The notes below the pieces were generated by a model that saw nothing but the letters and a program-made list of their open reading frames with translations, was not told where the DNA came from and searched no databases. DNA of 64,000 bases from Epiperipatus broadwayi (taxonomy: Eukaryota; Onychophora; Udeonychophora; Euonychophora; Peripatidae), in the NCBI GenBank assembly GCA_028023455.1, contig JAQFVV010012397.1, positions 2,283,501 to 2,347,500 on the forward strand. Reading direction: 5' to 3'. A program made the position numbers and the translations under genes. Shown here piece by piece: positions 29,501-44,500 of the stretch (its first letter is position 1; every line of letters starts with the position of its first letter).

Positions 29501-32500
29501 TAAATTGTAAATCATAATTTTAATATTTTCTGACAAATAAAATATATGTATAAAATATATATACTGATAAAATTCTATGATAAATTTTACTTAATTGATT
29601 TACTAAAATTATTTATTCTTTCAGAAATAATTACAGGGCTATTTTAAATTGGAGGTAATAGTAAGATACTTTTAAAATAATTTTAATCATTCAAATAAAT
29701 ATATATATGAGGTACAAAACTAAATGAGCTTTCTATTAATTAATTTACGGAAGGAAGTCTTCTTGTAATGATTTCCTAAATTAAAAAAAATAACAGGGGG
29801 AGGATTTAAAGTTAATAGCTCATTGAATTTTGTAGTTGGCCATTTCAGTAAGTCAAATAATCTAAACAAACCGACAAAAATTAATTTAATTTGCCGCATC
29901 AAAATAATGTAAAATTTTATAAGAATTGATATTTTAAATTGAATAAAATTAAAAGATGCATTTTAAACCAAGCCGTATAAACATTACACATATATATAAA
30001 ATATATAAATTAATATTGATTTAAACAAGTGGAATAAAATCAGTGGCTTGCAGCAAATTGGAGATTATAATAATATACCTATTAGAAGATGTTTCACAGC
30101 TTGACAGGCAGTTACAGTCAGAGTATTAGCAGGTTTACTTGACACAGACAGGCTCTGGCTAGATGTTGACAGCACTGGATGGCATTGATGAGCTGGTGAG
30201 ACAGAGCTCCGGGAAGCACGGTCGATCTTTTAGCTAGCCATTCTTTTAGGCACGATGTCTTGTATATAGATTAATCACTTCTCTTTAATAAACTCAACCA
30301 TCATCCCTAATCAAATTTTCCAATATTTATGTGTTCTGGTCTTATCTAAAGGATTAAATCTACACTGACCTCCACCAATTGTAACAGCTCTCAGCAGTTC
30401 TGTGAGGTTGGTGCCACTTTGGAGGGAAAATCTCTAACTCTGCATGAACATGCCCCAAGGGTTGATTTGCTAAATATAAAAAAACAACAACAACAAGCAT
30501 ATTAAGTTTATCAGTCATTGTACTAACAAATTCTATTTAATTATGGTTTAGATTAACAAAATGTAGATTTTATTCAGAAAAATTTGGTACAATGACTTTC
30601 AAACATATTTGGTATAAACTTTTACAAAATATTTCTTAAAAATATTACATTGTTTAAATAATTGATTCTCAAGTGTACATTGATTAAAAGATAAATATAA
30701 AATGTTACCAACTAATTTATTGAAGAAAATGAACTTTAATAAAGAATTTGAAATATTTGTAACATTTTATAGATATCTAGGATTCAATTCAATTTGATAA
30801 AATAAACACAATATACATTTTTACAAATATAAAATAAATAAACTAATATAAAAAGATTAGTTTTAATTATAAAATAAGATTAATGAAATATAAAAGATTA
30901 TAATATTGATTAAAATATACTACCACCTATTATGAGATGGGTGTCAGTTAATAAAGATTGGATTCAAACCCAGACTAGTGCTGATGACATTGGCACTAGG
31001 TGAAACAGGAATATGTACTATATTTCCAGGTTCAATTGTTATAAATGATATTTCTGTGACTACATTAATAACCATAAAATTAGTATTAAGTCATTTATCC
31101 GTTCTTTTATTAGCAAATGTTCTATGAAAGTAGGGCTATCCATATCTCATTATATATTATTTCCTTAGGTGCAAACTAATTTTTGTTAATATAGAGTTTT
31201 TCTTGTCGATTTATGTAGAATAAGAAACATAATTTTTTTTTCCCAGTAAAAATAAAGTTGTTGTTTTAACACAAACATGAAATGATCAGATCTAATTACA
31301 GTTTATCATTTCTTAAATTAAATATATAAATGCATGATGTTTAGATAAAAGATAGATAATATGAGTTGTGTAACTTTTGCAAAGAATGGAAATACAAGGT
31401 ATGTAACTTGAGCTGAAAAAAAAACTCTTTCACCAGTTTGATAGTTTTAATGAATGAGAAAACTTTTATCAAAATTTTCATCTTTCTAATGGTGTAATTA
31501 TTAATATAAAAATTGTCTTTATTTGCTAAAATAATTATTGCACCATAGTGATCTTTATGGTTTTCTCTTTATCTAAATATATATATATTTTAATTTTGTA
31601 CCGGACATAGCCATACCTCGGTCGTTTACACTTTCTGTATACATGCATTGAACATGAAATGCATGTTATGCAACTGAGCAATGATTCTAGATATTCAATT
31701 AGGCACCATGATTCATTATTTTACCAAATGGCATCCGAAGAAGAAATTAAGGCATTCATACCTTTGAAAGGTTCATTTAACTGGGAGGACCCTTACGTGC
31801 CACCCCTGGAAAAAGATTGCTCCCTCCCCAGAAGGATATGACTGCATAATTTATACAAGGGTTAGTGTCTTTCTCTTAACAAAATCAAAAAAAAGATGGA
31901 TGCTCTAATGAATTATTCTTAATGCCGATAAAGATTAATCCCATGCTAGCTCAATCAACTCTTTATCTCGGGAAAGTGGTTTGTTGATTAGTTAATAAAG
32001 GAGGTTGAACGATAAGACAATTATTAAACATACAGCACAACGCTATACTTTTAAAATTTATATCTCCATATTTATTAATCCTCTTATTATATTTTATAGA
32101 ATTACAAATAACAACAAAGAAAATTAAACACACAAAAAATACTAATTGAAATCCAAACTTATTATTTCTTAAATGATTTAATAAATGGGATATAATATTC
32201 TGAGCTTCTCCTTCGCTTACACACTTTGAATTCTTATGTGGAATAGGGTATCATATGCTTAAATACAACATACATTGGCCATGGCATGTACGTCTTTCAG
32301 AAAACAACCCTCTTTTTTTATTAATATAATTAAAACTTCATCCTTAATTAATATAACATTTTGGCCGCAAATTAATCATGTTTTATTATTGAAAGTTTCT
32401 TAATATATCCTGCATGTAGCGGATAACAGAAAATAGGGAACTGTTTTACTTATTTATTTTTTATTCATATAAAATAATTCTGCACTTGCCGGATAGAATA

Positions 32501-35500
32501 AATGTATATGGGTGGAAACGAGCTCGTGGCAAATTATAATTTAATGAATCCTGCACTTGGCGAATTAAATAGATAAAAGAAAGTTATTTATGAATGAAAT
32601 ACACGCATTCATCGGCCATTATATGATATTGGTAGTAGGCTTGATTACTTTTCTAATGAAGATATACTCTTAAAGAAAGAAAATTTATTAATTATACTCT
32701 GATCCTGCTCGTAGCGGATAGCTGTTTAACAAAACAAAACTAAATTAAACGGATAAGCTAATGCTTACCAATCGCATGTATATATCTTTAAGAGTAAGTC
32801 TACTTCTCATAAATGTCCCTGGTTTAAGTTATTTCTGAAATACCAAAATTTACATGTATGAGTTAAATACTCCAATGAATCACGCACACAATTGACAAAA
32901 ATCACTAATAAAATATATACAAAAAGATTATGTAATTCATTGGTTAACTCGACAATCACAAAGAATAAATAGAATAAAAAACAAAATCATTAATAAGAAA
33001 CGAATATAAAATATATATATAAATGATTATACTTCCCGAAGGCTTTGTTCTTCTCCAGGCTAGAGGTTTTTGAAGGAGACATATAATCTGCCGAGCAGGT
33101 GTAGTTTCCATGGAGGGTTGGCAAAATTGTTCATGAACAGCTATACTTTACAGGAGCGGAAAGTCACATAATTTGGTGGCTACATCGGATTTGAGCAGTG
33201 TGAATGTACCGAATTGGGTCTTCTACTCCATACTTGTTTGTGCGATATGAATAAATCTTGATTTCATTCTTCCAGTGATATTAAGCTTCGATTTAGATTT
33301 AACTTAGATTTCAGCTACTTTCTTTTATTCTTTCGTGCCACGTTTTAACTTCTTTTGTTCTTTAATGCAAGAATGTTCTGGTTAAAGTTGTTGGTATCAC
33401 TGAAATTATTATATTATTTCAGTTTAAATATTTTGGAATTTTTCTCCGTCGTATCTCTTTCCTCGTTACATTTTCATATTCACTTTAAATTTTCATCTGC
33501 TATTTTATTCCTTCGGATTTTATATAACTGCAGCTTGCTACAATTTCTTGTAATTCCTCCGCTTTCCCAGAACTTATGGCTTACTATTACTCTTTCCACT
33601 TTCTTTGCTTGGCCAGAACTACTGCTTACTATTACTCTCCTTGAAAAATTATTTTTCAAAACTTTCTGCTTGGCCCGAATGAATTAGATTAATCTCCCAT
33701 TTTTTTTTGGCCAGTACTCCTCAGAAGAAGTCAGATAATAATCCCTTAATCTCACCTGATCAGCATTTATATATCCCCCCCCCCCCCATTATAGGGTGTA
33801 TTTTATCTCCTCTCTACAAACTTATTGCTTTTACATTTTTTTCTATTCAATTACTAACATTTCTTTTTAATTGCTTGTGTTTAAACAATAGACATAGCTA
33901 AATTTATTTTTATCTTTTATTTTTCTCTTTTATTCAGTTTGATTAAAATATATATATTATTGTTTTAACAAAGATTTTTATCTTTTAAATTAATTTGAGA
34001 ATTACTCAGACCATTAGGGGTTTAAATTCCTATCCCATATTGCTTTAATTAATTACCGTTCTGCAGGTGTCAAGCCGAATGGCCACTAATGCGTTTCTAC
34101 ATTTCGGTAATGAAAACTAAATTCTAAAAAAAAAAAGAATTTATAAAGATTAAAATGTATAAGTGTTGTAAAAGTTAAAATTGTTTTTTTTTTTAAGTTT
34201 TTGTAAAAAAAAAAAATATATTCAACACGCAACAAAAAAAAATACATAAAAGTTTGACAATATAAAATAAAACAAAAAAATATATATTTTAATTTGGTGT
34301 ACGCGATTGTACATTTATAAAGCATATCATCACCTTTTTTTTTCTTCTTTAAAATATATTATGTGCGTAAGGGAAGAGAAAATATACTTGCACAGACCAA
34401 TCCTTTTATTATTTTATATACATTTGTTCAGACTGCAACTATGCTTGTAGCCATTTTGTGCCGGATGTTTAAGACTGTCTGATACAATATATTGGGAAAT
34501 ATTGTTGTTTACATATTGAGCAAATGTAATTATATATCTGTCTTCAATGTTTTTTTTGTTTTTTTGATGTCATGACTGCATTAGATTACATTAAATGATA
34601 ATTTAATTAAAAAAAATGCTTAAAACTTATTAAGTTTTGAATCTCATATTTTAGAAATTGAAACTATAGTGGAGTCATATCTATTATATTTTATTCCAAG
34701 TCCCTTTTTACTGTGTTATATTATAGTACTTTTCAACACCTACACACACACACATATATAACACAGATGCTTATTTTACATGTTTGGCATATATATATAT
34801 ATACAAGTTAAGATTATATAGTAATATAAACAAAATTAAAAAATAACATAATTATTAATGATGAATTGAGTGAGTACATTTCATATATTTTTACTGCATA
34901 TGTGTTCATTTATTCACATTCACTTAAGAATAAACTTATTGTACATAGTATCTATTTTTTCAAAAATAAAATGGACAATGAAATCTCAGAATCTTTATAT
35001 AGATTTTAAGATTTTTTATGCAGTATAATAATTTTTATAGAATTGTTTTGCCAGTATCTTTTATCCATAAATTCAATATCTAACTGAAAAATTATCTTTT
35101 AATATCATTATAATTTTAGTCATTTCAGGAACTCAAACTTGGCATGAATTTGCTTTTCTCTTTTCATTATTTCTTTAATGAATGATTCCTTTTCATTGAG
35201 AATATAGTCCCCTTTTGTGATCATGTTTGTTTTTTTTTTCACTTCAAATGGATAACTTTTGTTTTATTGCTTATAGTAAATATTTTATGATTTTTTTAAA
35301 ATTATAGTTAAAGTACTAACATTAAATTTTTGGAACTAAAAAAAAAGTGAAGAAAGAGTGCCTATTATTTATCATAAAAAAATGTACTTAATAAACGAAA
35401 TTGTGTTACATTTAGTGAATACACTACAATACGAAATAATAGCTGCTGCTATAATATATATATATATAGAGAGAGACTCATAATATTGACTAAATTAACA

Positions 35501-38500
35501 AATTATAATGCTTTTATTTCTTTTTTTTTTTGTATAATTTTGTAATTAATGTATTATGTATTGGTAGAGTGCATATTGCAGTTTCATTGTTTATGAATTT
35601 CATACAGCTTTTAGATTTAATAATTATTAGACTAAAAATCTGAAATGCTATTCAAGCTAGCTGGCATGAAGTATTAGCTATACAAAAATTATTTTATACT
35701 AATTAAAATAAGCATAAGTATTTCCCAATACTGATAAAATAAAATCAAAGAAAATATTAATATTTGACTTTTACATAGTTTGTATTATATTCCCATTCTA
35801 TTTACTTAAAAATGTATTGGTTTAAGAATGTTTAGCATTTTTTCATTTAAATTGTATTGGGCTAAGAATATCAGAATGGATAAAAGTTGGGTTGATTGTC
35901 CTCGACATATTATAGATAGTGTTTTATATCCACAGGTAGGAATAACTAAGCTACAATTATTGTGAAAAGCCAATAACATTTAATCTTCACCAGTGACACG
36001 TTATCATTGCTTACTATCCTATTAATGCCATTGATTCTAATTTCTCAATATTTAAAGTTAAATTTTAATGAGTCATTTACATCATTAAGATGTATAACTA
36101 GGAATATTGTTACTTGACTAATTATTTCTAGAGTAATGTGATACATCTATGTATTTTTATGTGTATATAATTATTTTTGCATGAAACTAATTTGTTGTTT
36201 TTTTTTTAAAAAAAATTAATAAGATTACTGTTATTTATAAATCAATCTAATATCAGATTAAAAAGACATTCTTATTCTGGTGGTATTGACGTGAAACTGA
36301 AATAATACAATAGTTTAATGATATAATTGTTACTCTTTTTTGAACAATCAGATTAGGAAAATCCTGCTTAAATTGATCAACTTTGGTCTTCACTGGAGAT
36401 TTCATTATTATTGTATAGAAAATTAACTGGAAAATCAGCTGCATTTATGTAATTGAGTGTGTCTTTTAATGATCATAATTGATTGTTTCTGTATTGAAAA
36501 CATTTTAGTGTATATTATTCGAAATGTCATATTTCTTATAGTATTTAAAATAGTAGATGCTTTAAAATTAATAATTCTGTAATTAATAAAGTTTATTTTG
36601 ATGCTAGTGAATGATAAAATATTTCTGCCTGTCTTTTTTTTTTTTTTTCACTCTTAAAATGAATTGTTTTTTTTTATTCGGTGTTAATCAGAATTACCAA
36701 ATGTTAATTGGCTGCTAATGAATGCTATATACCCCACCCCATGCTTATAGTTTTAAATTAATTTATTAATTACCTTTGAAGAGTGTTATGTATTTTGCAT
36801 GCTTTTTGTAAACTTTATCTTATATGTTTTGCTGAGTGCAGATTTATTTATATAAGAATAATATTACCACAGAATCACTTGTATTAAGAAACGCCATTAG
36901 AATGAAAGATGATATTATTGAATATAATTTTCTTTTTCACAGTTTATATGATAATGTTCCATTAACATTTTTATTTTTAGAAACTGGCTGACAATTAATG
37001 ATACACGTATTAATTTCATTCCTCTAAAATGTGAAGTTATTCATATTTATTTTAATAATTATAAGATTAAACAGAATAATGACATAGTTAATGTAAGATA
37101 CATTGACGGCCTTGAGAGCTAAAGGTTCCTGGATCAAAACTCAGTTAATTACTTTCAGTGCTTGTACATTATGTATTTATATATTTGCAGTTATATTCCT
37201 ATTTAGCAACGTCATTAATGTCTTTTTATTGTTAGATAATTTTTGCAATTATGTTGTAGCCTTTATATTATTATAGATTTATGAATTTTCAATACATGAA
37301 TTCTCTTGGATTTTTAATCATAAATATTTTTTTATTTATTTAATGAAATAATGTTTTTAATATATCTATTATGTTGTTTAATTAATATTAGCCATATGAG
37401 CATCCAGTTCGAACCAATCAAATTCCTCGACAAGTTCCTGAGCAATCATGGTATATGAATCCAATATTAAGGTTAGAGAAAAAATTTTATGGTTAGTTTT
37501 TACCTTTTTTAATTGCTTTTCTTAATTTACTGTAGTATTGTTTAGATTATAAACATTAAAAATTTAATTTTATAAAAATCTGTATTTGAATTAAATTACT
37601 CTTTTTGATAAATATGCTCATACTAATTCATTAAATAAAAGAGAGACAAAGAAAGACAAAAAGTAAAAGATAAGTTTTGCAATGATTATATAAATCATAT
37701 TTTGTAGCACTTATATCATACATTTTCTTTAATTTAATTATTCTGGCATCTTATGAAATATGTTAATCTCTTCTCCACAAACTTTCCGTTTGAAGAATTT
37801 TCACTGCATTACCTTATCGCAACTTTTCATTACACTCTATCCTGAGCTATTACACTCAGTTATTTATTTCTCATAAATCGTTTGTATTAAAGATATATTT
37901 AAAATAAAAATCATAGCTGATCATAGTTTTCTCACTCGTAAATAAGAAAGCCATTTAGTCATAAATTATTTATTTTTATTTTGTAAAAAATAAATTAACT
38001 ACAGTAATTATTTAAATGAGATATTTATTTATATAGCGCGATGTATATAAATTGTAATAAACTAAAGATCAGCATTTCAAGCTAATGTACATGCGCTTTC
38101 GCAAAGACTTTATTTTGTGTTGGAAATGAAAGTATTCATTTATTATTAACATTCTTAAAAAAGCGCCATGTACATTAGCTTGAAATGCTGATCTTTAGTT
38201 TATTACAGTAATAATTGTAGATGAAAATGCTGTTACATAATATGCTAGTAATTTGAATTAGCTAGTATTTTATATTCTGCAATTTTATTTTATTTTTTTC
38301 CAAATGGTAGTGTTAATCTTCTATTGCTTACTTCACATCTATTCCAGTTAGAAATAATTAAGCCTTTTAAAATAGTAAATATATTTTTATTTAAATTAGA
38401 TTGATTGCTGTTAAATCAATATAGATAGTATTTTTACATCTGCTTCTTTGGATGTTAAGGCTTTTCAATGACATTTTTTATTATGGTGGTTGATCTCATT

Positions 38501-41500
38501 TATTTTGTTGCGAGTTCTAATGAATTTGGTTGTCTCAAATTATATTTGAAATAAAACATCTTCAGTCTGATGATTTGTGATTAATGTATAAATTTATCAT
38601 AAGCTGGTAAGGATCTGTTCTTTTTTTTTTCTTTTTGCATTGTTTTATATTTATCAATATTTCAATTCTTAGGCATTAATGTTTTTTTTTTTTAAATTGT
38701 TCAAACATTTCTCTTTAAGCAGTTACAGAAAATATAATAGTTTGAACAGTACTGAATTTTGTTTGTAAAAATATTTTTTTCCATTTGAAAATCTTGTAAA
38801 TTATTACATTACTTTGTTACCAAGTGTCTGTATATGCTTTTTATTAGTATATCATTTGAAACTAATGAATCATTTAGACAAGTACAACATGTTTATTACT
38901 TTTTAATTTTCTTTAACAGTTTTAAAGTCATTATTTGTTGCTTTTTTATATATATTTTTCTATAGCTCCATTTTTTCACTCTCTATAAAAAAAATGTCTT
39001 TATATTTTCATAAACATATTTGAAAAATGTTAATCTTTGCTATCTATAACTATCTTTCACTTTGATTATCAATGTACTATATTTAGAAGTATGCAGGCTC
39101 ATAATTTCTTTGGCAATATGAATCTGGCCTGCTTCATTTTGTAAATTTTAGTCCATTACAAAAATTATTTTAAAATACACATTTTGTCATTTCCTGTTCT
39201 TAATGTTATTTAGTAATTTAATATGATTACAATAATAAAAGGCTTTGACATCATTAATAAGATTTACCTGACTTTTTCTGATATTCCTTAGAATTTCCGT
39301 TTATTCTAGTAATGATATTTTCAGACTTATATATCTGATTATTTTTTAATACATGGCTCTATTTTTGTTGTAAAAACCTATTCATTTACCTTCATGTTTA
39401 AGAGATTATATGTTATTTGAGTAGTCTTAATAGTATTGAATATAAATACCTATCTGATTTAATTTTAAGTTATTGGATAATTTTCAAATTTTGGTATTAG
39501 CATTTTGATAATTGCAAAATTTCTGAATCTGTGTGTAATGTCACAAAATTAATTTGCTTTTATAACTGGAATTATTCACATGCTTCAACATAATTGTTGC
39601 TATCCTTCAGCATATTACTTTATGCTTGGAACTTTTTTTCGGTATTAATAATCATCTAAATACCTTATGTAATATTCTTTTAAGAAAAATTGTAAGTAAA
39701 TTTTCAAAAGCAAAAACAGGCAGCAGTTATCTTCTCACCTGAAATTCTATTCTTATTTCTGATATTGAGCAGCAATATAACAAAAATTTTATTAAAGGAA
39801 AACAGAAAAATTAAATCGACTAATAGCACATAAGGAATAAGAAATTTAATTTACTTGCAAAAATGAAACTTTTTCTTAAAAGGTTATTATTGGTCAAGGA
39901 ATTTTTTTTTTAAATACATTGTTTTCCTTATTATTTCCTTCAAAGAATGATGCAGTTGTTGATTATTTTTCTATATAGTTGCTTTCACAAAAAAAATTTT
40001 TTTGTTAACTAAAGAAACCTGCTCTTTTAGCCAAATTTTGTTTTGGGCTTCAATGAATAAGATTTAAAATAGTAGGATGAGTCCAGCTAAGGTGCTCTTT
40101 TGTTCATGTAGTTAAGAAATACAGTTTAACTTGGCAATCTATTCTGAGGATGAATAAGTCATGAAATGTTATTATACATATAAAGATTCACAAACGTTAT
40201 TTGTGTTGTTATATTACATTTATTTCATTGTGTTATGGCAATAGATGTAAAAATTTACATTGATTTGTTCAACTGGAACTGATATAAAAATTGATATAGT
40301 ATATATATTGTAATGATCAACTGAGGAGAGTCTGCAGGTGTAACCAGTAACAATATCCAGAAAATGCCACTAGATTTATCGTCTATAGATTTATATTTTA
40401 CTTGTGAAAAAATAAAATAATTTAGATTGAATGTGTGTTAAATATTTTATTTCACTATATTCTTAAGTATTTTTCAAATATTAGATGAATATTTTATTTG
40501 ATGTTAATCGATAAAATTAAATAAAAAAATATTGATGTTTAAAAAAAATATAACAGAAAAAAGGTGAATGTAATTAAAAATTTTATTGCTTAATATAAAC
40601 TAATAAAAACAGAAGCAATTTATATGGATGATGCAAATTTATAACATGTTAAAAAATAATGACAAAATACCAAATAATGTTTAATGTACTGGGTAATAAA
40701 AATGGAGTCAATGCAAAAAAAAAAGATTGGAAAAACATCAAGTTAAAATTTAAGCTATTATAAAAAAATATATTTATCATATCTACACAATGACTTGGAT
40801 GTATGGGCTAGAATTTAGAATATAACTACAAAATTTGGGTAAAGATATCGTTTATTTGTAATTCCTTATTTTGCAAAAATAAATTAAAAACATTGGTTTT
40901 AAAATTGTTTTCCTTGAAAACAAACTTTTTTGTTTATTTTGTTTTATATAATTTTTGATTAACATATATATCATTTTTGTACTGTATTTTATTCTATGAT
41001 TAGCGTTGTTCTTTTGTTCAGCTATAGAGATTGTATCGCTGTTGCTCACCAAATTATTAGACGTGCATTGTGATTTGTTTCCATGTTGTCTTTAGTAATC
41101 TACCTCTACTTAATAAATTTTATTACTGTTTATGATCAAACAACCATGCCTGGTAAGAAAAGAAAAATTCAAGAAGAAAAGCGAATGTATCAAAGTAGAT
41201 GGAAACTCAGAGTGTTTGATTACTAACAAGAAGAATAAAATTTAATATCTTGTTTGCATGCAAGTTATGTCAGTGCCTAAGGAATATAATGTGTAATTAC
41301 AGATTAAAGATGAATTATTTTAAGAGTAATTAATTGTGATAACATAAAAATATATTATAAATTTTATCTTTGATTTTCAATTTATTTTATGAAAACCGCG
41401 TAATTCAATATCCTTTAGTTTTTTTTACTTGAAATTACTTATTTAATTATTTTTTTTTAAATAAATATTTTTATTTTAATAAAAAATTAAATTCATACAT

Positions 41501-44500
41501 GAAGAAAAGAAAACTTATTTATTTTCTGTACTACAAATAAAATAACTTTAAAAAAAAAAAAAATTACAAAAAAAAAAAGAACATTTTTATTTAAACCTAA
41601 ATAAATTCTCTTATATCTAAGGTGTGTGTGCCTATATCTGTGCTAAAGTTGAATGTAATCTCTTATGTTATATTTATTTGGCTGTACTATTTTACTATGT
41701 ACTCAAATTAAGGCATCAATTGATTGCATAAATAAAATTAAATTAAATGAGCGAAAAAAACTCTTTGATCACTCTTTAAAGTTGAGGTAACAAAATTACA
41801 ATGTATAGTATCCAAGAGGCAGAGACTGTACTAAATCTAATGGAATTTAAAATTCATAAAGTAAAAAAAAAGATTAAAGTGAATTAAATAAAGAATTATG
41901 TATGTGCCCTGGTTTTAAATCCTTAATCCATACCAATACAATTTAAAATAGAATGAAATAATAAGGAATGCAAAGGTAAGAATTTAAATAATATTAATTA
42001 GATAAAATTAATATGAAATAATGTTTAAATTATTTGCTAGTTAAATGTCATTTATCTCTTTTTGAATACTAATTATGGTTATTGCCCTTAAATAATTGAA
42101 GAAAAAGAAATTCAGTTACCATCATCATCATCCATTACCAATCCACTGCAGGATGAAGGTCTCTCCCAGTTCAATTCATCTTCTCCGATCTTTAGCTTCT
42201 GCACATCACCCCTGCACACTTTCTTATTTCATTCATCTATCTAACATGTGGTCTCTTTCTGGGTCTTTTACAATCTCTTGGAATCCAGTTCAAGATTTCA
42301 ATTGTCCATTTATTATCATCTCTTCTAGCAATATGTCCAGCCCAGCTCTACTTCAATCTTTTAATTTTTTCAATGAGGTCAGTAACACCTGTTTGTTCTC
42401 TTACCCATACATTGCATTTTAGATCTCTTCTTGTTACTCCCAACATGCATCTCTCCATACTTCTTTGAGTGGTCTGAAATCTTTTTTTTCTTTATTAAGT
42501 GTCCAAATCTCAGATCCATAAGTAAGAACTGGTAAAACACATTTGTTAAAAATCTTCCTTTTCAAACACATAGGTATATTTCCTTTTAGTTTCAAGTTAT
42601 TTACCAAGTTTAAATCTATGATTAATTTCATCCATTATGTTTCCATCTGTATTAATAATCTGACCAAGGTATTTGTAACTGTTAACTTCTTCTAACTCAT
42701 CATAATCAATCTTTATTTTCATATTTTGGGAAAATCCATTAAACATTACTTTAGTCTTTTTAACATTTATCTTTAGTCCTACTTTCATCTGATAACTCCT
42801 GCAACATTTCCTGCAGCTCTAAAGCATTATTTGCAAAAACAACTACATCTGCAAAATCTAGATGACTTAAATAATCTCCATTTACATTCACTCCTTTAGC
42901 TTCCCATTTTAATGCAGTGCTGCTGTAAAAAGCTTTGGAGATAAAGAGTCGCCCTGTCTTGCACTCTTCTCAATGTTGACTTTCCCGGCATCATTATGTA
43001 ATCTAATTGTTGCTGTTGCATTTTTATAAATATTTTTTTAAAATATGACAATATCCTGGATCTATACCTTGAAGATCCAATACTTTAGTCACTGAAGAAA
43101 TGTTTATAGAAGAATCAAATGCCTTTTCATAATCTACAAATCCAAAACATAATGGCACCTCATATTCATTTGTCCTTTCTATAACTTCTCTCAATACCTG
43201 GATATGATCTACTGTACTAAAACCACTTTTAAATCCAGTTTGTTTTATTGGTTGATGGAAATTCAATGTTCTCTGTAGACAAGTTGTAGTTATCTTGGTA
43301 AAAATTTTGTATAAAACTGATAAAAGGCTGATAGGTCTGTAATTTCTAATATCTTCTTTATCACCTTTCTTAAATATTAATATTAATACTGCATTCTTCC
43401 AATCATCGGGTACATCTTTATCATTTAGACATTTGGTATATAACTTTACTAAAAATTTTCTATTTCTTCACCTGCTTCCTTTAATATATCAATTGTAATT
43501 CCATCATTACCTGGAGTCTTTCCTTTCTTCATATATTTAATTGCATGTCTCACTTCTTCATTTAAAATTCTGGACATTTCAGAAGATGTAATAGATATAA
43601 GAGGTACTATATAATTCTTGATAAAAGTTTTCTACCCATTTCATGATGTCATCTCTCTTTTTAGTAATAATTCCATCTTTTTTTCTTATTGCAGATATAA
43701 ATTTCCTACCAATACCAAAATGTTGTTTTACATTCTTGAGACTTTTATTTTCTTCTACAGCTTTCCTTGCTAGTTCACTTATACTTTCTTATATCATTTT
43801 CAACTCTTTTCCGCACCGTTTTATAAATTCAAGATATTCAGTTCTTTTTAATGCATTTTTATATATCTTCATATTCCTTCTTTTCTTCATAAATTCTCTA
43901 GTCTCAGTAGAAATTTTATTGGTCAATTGCTGCTTTTTTCTACCAGCTATCTTTGTTGCAGTTTTTAAAAATGTATCAGTTATTTTCATATTAATTTCAT
44001 TCAAATCTGAATCATGTTCAAAATCTACTAATACTTGAAACCAATTTGTAAGTTCTAAATTAAATTCATTAGAATGTTTCTGAAGATTAGGAATATCAAC
44101 TGTAAATATTGTTTTTCTTAATAATTTTTGTCTCTCTAGTTTGCATTAAAACGTATCTTACATCTTACTAATCGATGACCACTTCCTGTGTTAAATTTAT
44201 TAAGAACATTACAATCTTGGAATATGTATTTTCTTTTAGTCAAAATATAATCCAATTCTGCAGTACCTTTATTTGGATGCTTCCATGTCCATTTCCTTTT
44301 AGCATTTTTTTCAAAAAAAGAATTCATAATATAAAGTTTTTTTTTTTCTGCAAACTCCACAAGTCTATGTCCTCTCTCATTTCTATTACCATAACAAAAA
44401 TTACCTACAGCATTTTCATCTTTTATTTGTCTACCAATCCACTTCTTTATTTATAATGAATCCTCCTCCACTTGTATTTCCAATATTTGTGCCTTTATAA

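Larger units (their letters stand above)
27583..37391. other. TM9SF4 intron of 9.8 kb with several long noncoding inserts
   Basis: About 28170-30480 and about 31598-34090 are less AT-rich than the flanks and look inserted. About 34668-35000 matches the left part of the element at 51465. From 35000 to 37391 I see AT-rich intron; GGTTCCTGGATC at ~37121 is weakly B-box-like. No coding exon was found. Confidence 0.45.

Noticed and set aside
32405-32722. CRISPR-like array
   Set aside because: Repeats are degenerate and only a ~17 bp core is shared; the genome is eukaryotic.
37100-37150. SINE with B box (GGTTCCTGGATC)
   Set aside because: Only a partial B-box match and no A box at the right distance.
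44175-44456. Plus-strand open frames in the 42.1-44.8 kb region
   Set aside because: Shadows of the minus-strand RTE element; the minus strand carries the endonuclease and RT motifs.
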